Shown: piece after piece, positions 1 to 10,404 of the stretch | Layout of the letters: each line of letters starts with the position of its first letter | Numbering within the stretch: position 1 is the first letter of the stretch | Assembly (NCBI GenBank): GCA_965651365.1 | Contig: CBFGSA010000004.1 | Span: 1-51,148, forward strand | Reading direction: 5' to 3' | Origin: DASSBG01 sp965651365 | Lineage (GTDB): Bacteria; Pseudomonadota; Gammaproteobacteria; Xanthomonadales; Rhodanobacteraceae | DNA: 51,148 nt | Made by a program: the position numbers and the translations under genes | Notes under the pieces: model-generated | Databases searched by the model: none | The model's input: only the letters and a program-made list of their open reading frames with translations | Told to the model about the DNA's origin: nothing

Positions 1-29
1 CCTCACCCTGGCCGGGCGTTCGCCGGCTG

Positions 30-50
30 CGAACTGCCACTGGCAGTTCG
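30..50 (-). terminator. possible secA 3' stem-loop
   Basis: A perfect 9-bp stem with a 3-base loop lies 8 bases past the secA stop codon. No clear U-tract follows on the secA strand, so it may be a 3'-end stabilising hairpin rather than a classical intrinsic terminator. The window edge prevents seeing what lies beyond. Confidence 0.3.
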
Positions 51-57
51 GTCCGGC

Positions 58-2790
<2,733 letters not shown>

Positions 2791-2821
2791 CTGTTTGGTC
2801 TTGTCTGGAATGGGGATGGGC

Positions 2822-2878
2822 GTCGCCCACGGGCGACAGCAAGCCGACAATCATACGATTGTTGCAGGCCATGGGCAA
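2822..2878 (-). promoter_or_regulatory. secA promoter and leader hairpin
   Basis: On the minus strand a -35-like TTGCCC (2873-2878) and a -10-like TATGAT (2850-2855) are separated by exactly 17 bases, placing transcription start near 2843. A perfect 7-bp inverted repeat with a 2-base loop (2822-2837) falls at the start of the resulting leader, about 31 bases before the secA ATG. The promoter is inferred by consensus only. Confidence 0.5.
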
Positions 2879-2968
2879 AGCGTGGTGGCGGGGCGCGGCG
2901 GTTTCAAGGGTTGCGCAGTACCGGAGCGCGCCGCTCACTTGGTGCGAGAGGCGTTTGGGAAACGCGGG

Positions 2969-3130
2969 AGTGGGGAGTGGGAAGTCGGAAGTGGGAAAGC
3001 GCAACCCCTCCGGAAAACTTGACAGTGCACGGCACACTGCCCGCTTGCGGCTATGCCATGCCAAAGTTCGAGGCACTCGATTAACTGACAGTGCCCTGCT
3101 TTCCTACTTCCCACTCCCTACTCCCTACTC
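2969..3130. repeat. heptanucleotide inverted-arm cassette between M23 gene and secA
   Basis: Four heptamers of the AGTGGGA type (2969-2996) and four of the inverse type CCTACTC/CCCACTC (3103-3130) flank a 106-base spacer with no supported gene. The arms can pair, so the transcript could fold into a long hairpin. The 361-base gap between the M23 gene and secA otherwise holds only the secA promoter. Confidence 0.8.
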
Positions 3131-3151
3131 CCGACGTGCGCGCAGCGCACG

Positions 3152-4087
3152 TCACCCCCGATGACTGCGCACGTACGCCAGCGGGTTGACCGAGCGGCCG
3201 TCGTGCCACACTTCAAAGTGGGAATGCGGGCCGGTGGAGCGGCCGGTGGAACCGACCACGGCGATTTCCTGGCCGACATGCACGCGCTGACCCACGTGCA
3301 CCAGAATCTTGCTGTTGTGGGCATAGCGGGTGGCGTAGCCGTTGCCGTGGTCGATCTCGACCACGTTGCCGTAGCCGGAACGGACACCGGCAAAGGTCAC
3401 CACGCCCTCGGCCACGGTATGCACCGGCGTACCTTTGGGCGCTGCAAAATCAATGCCGCGGTGAAACTCGGAATGACCGTCGAAGGGGTCAATGCGCTTG
3501 CCGTAATAGGACGAGATGTAGCCCGTATTGAGCGGCATGCCGGTCGGACGCTGATTGGAAGCGACCTTGTGGTCGATCAGCAGATCCTGCAGCACCTGGA
3601 GCTGCTGCTGCTGATGGTCGAAGCGCTCTTCGAGAGATCTGATGCCGGCACTGAGACTTCCCGGCAGCAGGTAGGCATTGCTGCTGTCCTCCTCCGGGCC
3701 GCCGACCGCGGGATCGCGGTCAAAGTCGAACTCGCCATCATCCAGCTTGCCAAGCTTGGTCAGGCGCTCGCCCAGCGCGTTGATGCGCATCGACTGCGCC
3801 TGCAGATTGCCCAGCTTGAGCGCCAGTGCATTGACCTGACGCTGGGCGTCGGACTGCACTGCGGTCAACTGACTGCTCTGCGTCTGCAACTGGCTACGCA
3901 GATGTTTCAATTTGGCCATCGCGGCATCGGTCGGGCTGGCGAGGTAGATTGCCAGAACGGCACCCAGGATGGCGCAGACCGCGGCCGCGCCAAAGGTGAT
4001 CCCGGCCAGGGCAAGCAGTGTGCGGCGCCTTGAAAGATCGAAGCTCAAGGGAGCCTTTTGCCGGCGCGGGACGAGTATGATGTTCAT
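3152..4087 (-). CDS. M23 family (LytM) metallopeptidase, membrane-anchored
   Basis: This is a 311-residue peptidoglycan endopeptidase-like protein. The N-terminus is basic and is followed by one transmembrane helix (about residues 22-46). A predicted coiled coil with many Gln/Leu positions follows, then a C-terminal LytM domain. Zinc-ligand motifs are visible: HRGIDFAAP (HxxxD) and HSHFE (HxH). The ATG at 4087 gives a normal N-terminus; the longer frame upstream overlaps dciA and is not credible. It diverges from dciA with a 26-base gap. The lpxC-dciA-M23-secA neighbourhood also occurs in pseudomonads and xanthomonads. Whether the LytM domain cleaves peptidoglycan or only activates amidases is not decided by sequence, but both zinc motifs are intact. 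Confidence 0.92.
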   Translation of the reverse strand: MNIILVPRRQKAPLSFDLSRRRTLLALAGITFGAAAVCAILGAVLAIYLASPTDAAMAKLKHLRSQLQTQSSQLTAVQSDAQRQVNALALKLGNLQAQSMRINALGERLTKLGKLDDGEFDFDRDPAVGGPEEDSSNAYLLPGSLSAGIRSLEERFDHQQQQLQVLQDLLIDHKVASNQRPTGMPLNTGYISSYYGKRIDPFDGHSEFHRGIDFAAPKGTPVHTVAEGVVTFAGVRSGYGNVVEIDHGNGYATRYAHNSKILVHVGQRVHVGQEIAVVGSTGRSTGPHSHFEVWHDGRSVNPLAYVRSHRG

Positions 4088-4113
4088 GTGTGTTTTGATC
4101 CGGACTTGTCGGA

Positions 4114-4578
4114 ATGAAAGCCAACTCAAACAGGCAAAACCGCAGCGGCTGCGAGCAACCCGTACCGGTTGCCGACTGCCTGCACGCCTTGCCATCCGGC
4201 CAGCGCGCGCTGAAACTTGCCCGATTGAATCAGCACCTGCAAGCTGAGCTGCCGCCGGAACTGTCCGACCGCATCGTGCTGGCCAGTGTCCGTGCCGACC
4301 GGGCGCTTTTTCTGGCCAAGACGTCTGCCTGGGCCGCGCGCACGCGGCTGCAGCAGGGACAACTCCGCCAGATCCTGCAGGCACTTGGCCAGCAGGTTGA
4401 TTCCATCGACGTGAAAGTAGTTCAGCCCGAGCGCACTCCCCGTACGCCACCTGGCCGCAAACCCCTCACCGCTGCCACCGCCGAACATTTGCGCTCGGTG
4501 GCATCGTCCACTTCAGACCCCGAACTGCGGGCCCGGTTCCTTGAATTGGCCACCCTGGCCGAAACCGCTCCCGACTGA
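4114..4578 (+). CDS. dciA: DciA (DUF721) replicative helicase loader
   Basis: This 154-residue protein belongs to the DUF721/DciA family, the ancestral loader of DnaB helicase in bacteria that lack phage-derived DnaC. The conserved stretch runs from about residue 40 to 102, with strand-rich segments around IVLASVRADRALFLAKTSAWAARTRLQQ. The C-terminal tail is polar and probably disordered. It is the only plus-strand gene among the dcw-linked genes: divergent from the M23 gene and convergent with lpxC, 35 bases from the lpxC stop. Assignment rests on the motif and the conserved place next to secA/lpxC. Family membership is fairly secure; the loader role is from work on homologues. Confidence 0.8.
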   Translation: MKANSNRQNRSGCEQPVPVADCLHALPSGQRALKLARLNQHLQAELPPELSDRIVLASVRADRALFLAKTSAWAARTRLQQGQLRQILQALGQQVDSIDVKVVQPERTPRTPPGRKPLTAATAEHLRSVASSTSDPELRARFLELATLAETAPD

Positions 4579-4613
4579 TCGCTGCCTGCGATCAGTGCAT
4601 CGTTCAGTTGATT

Positions 4614-5525
4614 CTATACTGCCTGCGCCGGATGTGCATAGGAAATCGGCGCCTTGGCCGGATCCGAGAACACGACCTCTTCCCAGGCATCGGTCTGGGC
4701 CAGCAGCTTGCGCAACAGGCGGTTGTTGAGCGAATGGCCCGACTTGTGGCCATAGAACGAGCCGATCAGGCTGTGCCCCAGCAGGTACAGATCACCGATG
4801 GCGTCGAGGATCTTGTGCTTGACGAACTCGTCCTCGTAACGCAGACCGTCCTCGTTGAGGACGCGGTAGTCGTCGAGCACGATGGCGTTGTCCATCGAGC
4901 CGCCGAGCACCAGATTCTGTTCACGCAGCATCTCGATGTCGCGCATGAAGCCGAAGGTGCGCGCACGGCTGACCTCCTTGACGAAGGAGGTGGTGGAAAA
5001 GTCGATTTCCGCGCTGGAGGACCGGCGCGTGAAAATGGGATGCTTGAAGTCGATCGAGAAACCGACCTTGAAGCCGTCAAAGGGCTCGAAGCGGGCCCAT
5101 TTGTCGCCCTCTTCCAGCAGGACCGGCTTCTTGATGCGGATGAAGCGCTTGGCTGCTTCCTGTTCGGCGATGCCCGCCGATTGCAACAGAAACACGAACG
5201 GGCCGGCGCTGCCGTCCATGATCGGCACTTCGCTGGCCGACAGGTCGATGCAGGCATTGTCGATGCCCAGGCCCGCCATGGCCGACAAGAGGTGCTCGAC
5301 CGTGGCGATGCGGATACCGTCCTTGACCAGGGTGCTCGACAGACTGGTATCACCGACGTTTTCGGCGCGCGCAACGATTTCGTGCGGGGGCTCCAGGTCC
5401 ACCCGACGAAACACGATGCCGCTGTCGACCGGTGCCGGTCGCAACGTCATGTACACTTTTTCCCCTGTATGAATGCCAACGCCCGTCGCACGGATGACAT
5501 TCTTCAGCGTACGCTGTCTGATCAT
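4614..5525 (-). CDS. lpxC: UDP-3-O-acyl-N-acetylglucosamine deacetylase LpxC
   Basis: LpxC performs the committed zinc-dependent step of lipid A synthesis, deacetylating UDP-3-O-acyl-GlcNAc in the cytoplasm. At 303 residues it is standard length. Zinc-ligand motifs are visible: VEHLLSA (His about 78) and HKILDAIGD near residue 237, with the later GHKSGHSLN segment carrying the catalytic His. The start MIRQRTLKN matches the family. It follows ftsZ as in most gammaproteobacteria, separated by 234 bases that probably contain its own leader. The gene confirms a lipid A-bearing Gram-negative organism. Confidence 0.98.
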   Translation of the reverse strand: MIRQRTLKNVIRATGVGIHTGEKVYMTLRPAPVDSGIVFRRVDLEPPHEIVARAENVGDTSLSSTLVKDGIRIATVEHLLSAMAGLGIDNACIDLSASEVPIMDGSAGPFVFLLQSAGIAEQEAAKRFIRIKKPVLLEEGDKWARFEPFDGFKVGFSIDFKHPIFTRRSSSAEIDFSTTSFVKEVSRARTFGFMRDIEMLREQNLVLGGSMDNAIVLDDYRVLNEDGLRYEDEFVKHKILDAIGDLYLLGHSLIGSFYGHKSGHSLNNRLLRKLLAQTDAWEEVVFSDPAKAPISYAHPAQAV

Positions 5526-5759
5526 TATGGTTCCTGAAGCCCAGGAGCATGAGGCGCCGCGAATGCTATCACGTCAAAGCCTCGCCGAAAAGAGGCGCGT
5601 CGACATGCACACAACATTGTTGCAAAAGCCCAACAGATATCCAATACCGCACCATTCGCCATAGTATGGCAGATTCGGGACGGATCGGCACCGCACACCC
5701 GGCGCCGATCACGGGAGAACCCGGCCCGGACACTCATGAACAATCCGGGCTTGCACCGC

Positions 5760-6971
5760 TCAGTCGGCCTGACGCCGCAGAAACGAGGGGATATCGAGAT
5801 AGTCCGGCACGTTCTTGCTGGCGTTTGATGTCTCCGGCTCATGCTCCTGCTCGGCCCTGCGCGTCGCGCGCATGTTGGGTGCGGGGGTCTGCTTCACCAC
5901 ACGGCTTTCCCGCGGTGCGGCATCGACCGGTGCGGCATGGTCGTCGGTACCGGTGCGGGCCACCAGACGCGGACGCGCCACCCGCTCGGGCTTGCGTGCC
6001 GCAGCCTGCATGTTGCCACGGTTGATGCCGGTGGCGACCACGGTCACGCGCACGTCGTCCTTGAGCTCGGGATCCATCGAGGTGCCCATCACCACGGTGG
6101 CGTCCTCGCTGGCGAAGTCGTGCACCACGCGACCGATCTCGTCGAACTCACGCATCGTGAGATTCGGGCCGGCGGTGACATTGACCAGGATGCCGCAGGC
6201 GCCGGCCAGATCCACATCCTCCAGCAGCGGATTGTTGATCGCCGCCTCGGCCGCAGCCTGGGCGCGATCGTCGCCGTTGGCGTTGCCCGACCCCATCATG
6301 GCCATGCCCATCTCGCTCATCACGGTGCGCACGTCGGCAAAGTCGACGTTGATCAGTCCGGGACTGGTGATCAGGTCGGCAATGCCCTGTACCGCTCCTT
6401 GCAACACTTCGTTGGCGGCCTTGAAGGCCGACAGCAGGGTCACTTCGCGGCCGAGCACGGTCAGCAGCTTCTCGTTGGGCACGGTGATCAGCGAGTCGAC
6501 ATGCTGCTGCAGATCGTCGATGCCCTTCATCGCCACCTGCATGCGGCGCCGGCCCTCGAACGGGAACGGCTTGGTGACCACGGCCACAGTCAGGATACCC
6601 TTCTCCTTGGCCAGTTGCGCCACCACCGGCGCGGCGCCGGTACCCGTGCCGCCGCCCATGCCGGCGGTGATGAACACCATGTCGGTGCCTTCCAGCAGTT
6701 CCTCGATGCGCTCGCGGTCCTCCAGCGCGGCCTGGCGACCGACCTCCGGGTTGGCGCCCGCGCCCAGGCCCTTGGTGACATTGGCGCCCAGTTGCAACTG
6801 GGTCTTGGCACCGCTGGACTTCATGGCCTGGGCGTCGGTGTTGGCGGCGATGAACTCGACGCCCTCGATCTGTGACTTGACCATGTGGCCGACGGCATTG
6901 CCTCCGCCGCCGCCCACGCCGAATACCTTGATCACCGCATTGGGTGCCGTGTTTTCTACCAGTTCAAACAT
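5760..6971 (-). CDS. ftsZ: cell division GTPase FtsZ
   Basis: FtsZ polymerises into the cytokinetic ring. The 403-residue product has the phosphate-binding GGGGGNAVGHM loop at residues 20-30, the tubulin signature GGGTGTG at about 105-111, and the T7-region synergy residues in NVDFADVRTVM. A variable linker rich in Arg/Ala follows. The extreme C-terminus DYLDIPSFLRRQAD is the conserved peptide that binds FtsA and ZipA. GGAGG sits 8-12 bases before the ATG, which supports this start. A 153-base gap separates it from ftsA, so it may have an additional promoter, as is common for ftsZ. Confidence 0.98.
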   Translation of the reverse strand: MFELVENTAPNAVIKVFGVGGGGGNAVGHMVKSQIEGVEFIAANTDAQAMKSSGAKTQLQLGANVTKGLGAGANPEVGRQAALEDRERIEELLEGTDMVFITAGMGGGTGTGAAPVVAQLAKEKGILTVAVVTKPFPFEGRRRMQVAMKGIDDLQQHVDSLITVPNEKLLTVLGREVTLLSAFKAANEVLQGAVQGIADLITSPGLINVDFADVRTVMSEMGMAMMGSGNANGDDRAQAAAEAAINNPLLEDVDLAGACGILVNVTAGPNLTMREFDEIGRVVHDFASEDATVVMGTSMDPELKDDVRVTVVATGINRGNMQAAARKPERVARPRLVARTGTDDHAAPVDAAPRESRVVKQTPAPNMRATRRAEQEHEPETSNASKNVPDYLDIPSFLRRQAD

Positions 6972-7124
6972 TTGCGAGTCCTCCAGTTCAAAAGGGGTTC
7001 AACGTGTAATTTGACCCGTGCGGGCATTTCGCCGACACGATCCGGACTTCGGCAACCGGTGTGGATTGCCGCGCCGCCCGGAACGGCGCATTCGACAACA
7101 GCGCTGGCATCACCAACGCCGCCA

Positions 7125-8360
7125 TCAGAAATTCTTCTCCAGCCAGCCACGCATGCGGCCCAGCATCGTGCCCATGCCGCCGGCCATGGCGCCCGGCGCA
7201 GCCTGCATCCCGCCCATCGCCGCGCCATGCAGCAGCAAGCCGACGCTGGTCGAATGCTGCTCTCCGGCAACCACGTCGATCATGCCGGCGACATGCTGCG
7301 GGCGGCCGATGCGCACCATCTTGTGGAAGATCTCCTCGGCCAGTTGCTGCGCACCCTCCATGCGCGAGGCACCACCGGTGAGCACGATGCCGGCCGCGAC
7401 CAGCGACTCGTAGCCGGAACGCTGCAGCTCGCGCTGCACTTCCTCGAAGATTTCCTCGTAGCGGGCCTGCACCACCTGGGCCAGCTGCTGGCGCGCCCAG
7501 CGACGCGATTCGCGGTCGCCCACGCTGGGCACCTGTACCGTCTCCTCGCTGTGCGCAAGCTGCGCCAGCGCGCAGGCATACTTCACCTTCAACTCCTCGG
7601 CATGCATGGTCGGCGTGTGCACGCCATAGGCGATGTCGTTGGTCACCAGGTCACCACCCAGTGGCAGCGAGCGGGTGAAGCGGATCGCACCCTGGGCATA
7701 GATCGCGATGTCGGTGGTGCCGGCGCCGATGTCGACCAGACACACGCCCAGGTCGCGCTCGTCCTCGGTCAGAACGGCGCGCGCCGAGGCCAGCGCCGAG
7801 GGCACCAGTTCGTCGACGTTGAGGCCGCAGCGGCGGATGCACTTGCTGATGTTCTGCGCCGCACTGGCCGCGGCCGTGACCATGTGCACGTTGGCTTCCA
7901 GCCGCACGCCGCTCATGCCGACCGGACGGCGGATGCCTTCCTGGCCGTCGATGCGGTATTCCTGGGCCTCGGTGAACAGCACCTGGCGGTCGGCCGGAAT
8001 GGCCACCGCGCGGGCCGCGGCCAGCACCTGCTCCATGTCCGAGCGGGTCACTTCGCCATCACGGATGGCCGCCGTGCCCTGCGAGTTGCGCGTTTCCAGA
8101 TGGCTGCCGGAAATCGAGGCGTACACCGAGCGGATGTCGCAACCGACCATCAGCTCGGCTTCCTCCACCGCGCGCTGGATCGAGTTGACCGTGGCCTCGA
8201 TGTCGACCACCACGCCGCGCTTGAGCCCGCGCGACACATGCGAGCCGATGCCGATCACCTCGACCGGCTCGCCGGGCTCGTACTCGCCCACGATCGACAC
8301 CACCTTGGCGGTGCCGATATCAAGCCCGACCACGAGCTGCTTGTCACTCTTGCGATTCAT
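7125..8360 (-). CDS. ftsA: cell division protein FtsA
   Basis: FtsA is the actin-like protein that tethers FtsZ to the inner membrane and recruits later division proteins. The 411-residue sequence shows the actin-fold phosphate 1 motif LDIGTAKV (about 13-20), phosphate 2 motif VDIGAGTTDI and the adenosine motif LTGGASRM. The C-terminal amphipathic membrane-targeting helix is visible as GRMRGWLEKNF. A Gly/Ala/Met-rich linker precedes this helix. Its ATG overlaps the ftsQ stop by 4 bases (ATGA), implying translational coupling. Confidence 0.98.
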   Translation of the reverse strand: MNRKSDKQLVVGLDIGTAKVVSIVGEYEPGEPVEVIGIGSHVSRGLKRGVVVDIEATVNSIQRAVEEAELMVGCDIRSVYASISGSHLETRNSQGTAAIRDGEVTRSDMEQVLAAARAVAIPADRQVLFTEAQEYRIDGQEGIRRPVGMSGVRLEANVHMVTAAASAAQNISKCIRRCGLNVDELVPSALASARAVLTEDERDLGVCLVDIGAGTTDIAIYAQGAIRFTRSLPLGGDLVTNDIAYGVHTPTMHAEELKVKYACALAQLAHSEETVQVPSVGDRESRRWARQQLAQVVQARYEEIFEEVQRELQRSGYESLVAAGIVLTGGASRMEGAQQLAEEIFHKMVRIGRPQHVAGMIDVVAGEQHSTSVGLLLHGAAMGGMQAAPGAMAGGMGTMLGRMRGWLEKNF

Positions 8361-9091
8361 GCCGGGGGTGGCCCTCCAGTCGTGTCTTCAGGTTGCGGCC
8401 AGCTCACGGCAAACCCGTTGCTGTAGCGCAGATCGGCACTGACGAAGCCGAGCGGATGGCTGCCCACCAGTTGCGCGTAGCCGACCACGAAGCGTGCCAG
8501 CCGCTGCTGCGGATGATCGGTGCCGATGGTCACGCGGGCATCGTTGTCCAGGGTCAGCAGCCAGGTGCCGCGACGGCTTTCGTGGATGTCGCGCAAGGCC
8601 AGGCCCACGCGCGCAAGCTGCTTGCGCGCTTCAAGATAGAAGGCGAGCACTTCGTGTTCCGAGCCCGCCGGACCGCTGAGCGCCGGCAGCCGGGCCAGCT
8701 CCACGGCATCCGGCACGCGGAACACCCGGCCATGGCGATTGATCAGCCCGTTCGCATTCCAGCGCGCAAAGGGCTGATGTTCGGTGAAGCGGATGCGCAC
8801 CTGGTCCGGCCAGTGCTTGCGTACCTCAACTTGGGCCACCCACGGCAATGCGGCAACCGTTGCGCGGATGCGATCGGGGTTGGTGGCAAAAAAGCCCGAG
8901 TCAAGCATGGGCGTGGCCAGCTGGCGCACCTCGGCCGCGCTGACGTGCTGGAACGGGCCATCCACCCGCAGCGAGCGCACCGGCCAGTGATCGGCTGCGA
9001 ACCAGCCCATGAACAGGCCCACCAGCGGCAGTGCCAGCATGCCCAGTGCCAGCGTCCAGGCCAGGATCCGCGCCGGCAGCAGCGCTTTCAT
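8357..9091 (-). CDS. ftsQ: cell division protein FtsQ
   Basis: FtsQ links FtsK to FtsL/FtsB in the divisome and is a single-pass inner membrane protein. The 244-residue product has a short N-terminal cytoplasmic part, a transmembrane helix (about 8-32), a POTRA domain starting at VRSLRVDG, then the FtsQ beta domain containing LPALSGP and FVSADLRYSNGFAV. The cytoplasmic tail is shorter than in many relatives. Both ends overlap neighbours by ATGA: its start with the ddl stop, its stop with the ftsA start. Confidence 0.95.
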   Translation of the reverse strand: MKALLPARILAWTLALGMLALPLVGLFMGWFAADHWPVRSLRVDGPFQHVSAAEVRQLATPMLDSGFFATNPDRIRATVAALPWVAQVEVRKHWPDQVRIRFTEHQPFARWNANGLINRHGRVFRVPDAVELARLPALSGPAGSEHEVLAFYLEARKQLARVGLALRDIHESRRGTWLLTLDNDARVTIGTDHPQQRLARFVVGYAQLVGSHPLGFVSADLRYSNGFAVSWPQPEDTTGGPPPA

Positions 9092-10404
9092 GGCCTGCCT
9101 CCGGCATTCGCTTCATCCGCACCCAGGCTGGTCGCCAGAATGCGCAGGCACAGTTCGGCAAAATCGATGCCCTCGGCCCTGGCCGCCATTGGCACCAGCG
9201 AGTGGCTGGTCATGCCCGGTGCAGTATTGACCTCGAGCAGCCAGTTGTTGCCGTCCGCATCGCGCATGATGTCGACCCGGCCCCAGCCGGCACAGCCCAG
9301 TGCATCGAAGGCGCGACGCGCCAGCGCCCGCATCTGCGCCTCGGCCTCGCCTTCCAGCCCCGGGCAGATGTAGCGGGTGTCTTCGGCGATGTACTTGGCC
9401 TGGTAATCGTAGTATTCGCCAGCCGGCACGATGCGAATGCTGGGCAACACCCGCTCGCCCAGGATGGACACCGTGTACTCCTCACCCGCGACCAGGCGCT
9501 CGACCAGCAGGCTGCCCGGATAGCGCTCGGCCAGCGTCACGGCCGCGTCCAGATCCGATTCGGCAAAGATCCGGGTCACGCCAACGCTGGAGCCTTCGCA
9601 GGCCGGCTTGACGATCAGCGGCAAACCCAGCTCGCGCGCGGCCCGATGCACATCGCCGCCGCGCGGCAGCGCCGCGAATTCCGGCGTCGGCAGACCCAGC
9701 GCGCGCCACACCTGTTTCGAGCGCACCTTGTCCATCGACAGCGCCGAACCCAGCACGCCGGAGCCGGTGCAGGGCACGCGCAGCGATTCCAGCGCACCCT
9801 GCAGCACACCGTCCTCGCCGCCGCCATGCTGGCCGTGCAGGATGTTGAACACCCGCGCAAAGTGCCCGCCACGCAGCGCATCCAGCAGGGCCGGAATGCC
9901 GTCCACGGCATGCGCATCGACGCCACGCGATTGCAGCGCCTCCAGCACGTTGCGTCCCGAGTCCAGCGACACCTCACGCTCGGCGCTGCTGCCACCCATG
10001 ACGACGGCGACGCGGCCGAAGGCCTCCGGTTTCGGAATGTTGGATTTGTGGGTGGTTTGCGCCTTGTTGCTGTTTGCGGGACTCGGGACTCGGGACTCGG
10101 GACTCGGAGAAGCGGTCGTTTGCTGCGGTCCTGCGGCGAGCGTCTGGAGGGGCGCACTTTTATGGGTTGCGGCTTCGGGCTTCGGGACCCGGGACTCGGG
10201 ACTCGAAGAGGCGGCGGCTTCGATGGTGCTTGCAGCGCGTACGGCCCGCTTCGGACCTTGGCGCAACAACAGTCCGGGATCACTGGTCTGGCTCGTGACC
10301 GAGTCCCGAGTCCCGAGTTCCGAGTCCCGGCCACGAACCGAGTCCCGAGTCCCGAGTCCCGAGTCCCGCATACAACCGTGTCGCAAAGTCTGATCCACAC
10401 TCAT
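9088..10404 (-). CDS. ddl: D-alanine--D-alanine ligase with repeat-encoded N-terminal extension
   Basis: Ddl makes the D-Ala-D-Ala dipeptide for peptidoglycan. The catalytic core begins near residue 132 (VAVVMGGSSAEREVSLDSG) and is about 307 residues, the usual length of DdlB. The ATP-grasp motifs and the terminal EVNTAPGMTSHSLVPMAA signature are intact. The ATG at 10404 overlaps the murC stop as ATGA, exactly like other junctions here. Choosing it adds about 131 residues, mostly encoded by heptanucleotide arrays (peptides such as GTRDSGL and ESRVPSP). No ATG, GTG or TTG lies just before the core; the next ATG (residue 136) would remove the first beta strand. The coupled start with extension is therefore favoured, but N-terminal sequencing is needed. 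Confidence 0.9.
   Translation of the reverse strand: MSVDQTLRHGCMRDSGLGTRDSVRGRDSELGTRDSVTSQTSDPGLLLRQGPKRAVRAASTIEAAASSSPESRVPKPEAATHKSAPLQTLAAGPQQTTASPSPESRVPSPANSNKAQTTHKSNIPKPEAFGRVAVVMGGSSAEREVSLDSGRNVLEALQSRGVDAHAVDGIPALLDALRGGHFARVFNILHGQHGGGEDGVLQGALESLRVPCTGSGVLGSALSMDKVRSKQVWRALGLPTPEFAALPRGGDVHRAARELGLPLIVKPACEGSSVGVTRIFAESDLDAAVTLAERYPGSLLVERLVAGEEYTVSILGERVLPSIRIVPAGEYYDYQAKYIAEDTRYICPGLEGEAEAQMRALARRAFDALGCAGWGRVDIMRDADGNNWLLEVNTAPGMTSHSLVPMAARAEGIDFAELCLRILATSLGADEANAGGRP
10078..10367. repeat. four heptanucleotide blocks inside the ddl 5' coding end
   Basis: Four blocks of exactly four heptamers each are visible: GGGACTC x4 at 10078-10105; GGGCTTC, GGGACCC and two GGGACTC at 10177-10204; GAGTCCC-type x4 at 10301-10328 (one unit GAGTTCC); and GAGTCCC x4 at 10340-10367. 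The first two blocks are inverted relative to the last two, giving nested potential hairpin arms. The inner spacer is 96 bases. All lie within the ddl reading frame. Confidence 0.95.

Noticed and set aside
10078..10367. Heptamer blocks as a CRISPR array
   Set aside because: Units are 7 bases and contiguous, without 30-40 base spacers of regular length between each unit, and no cas genes are present.
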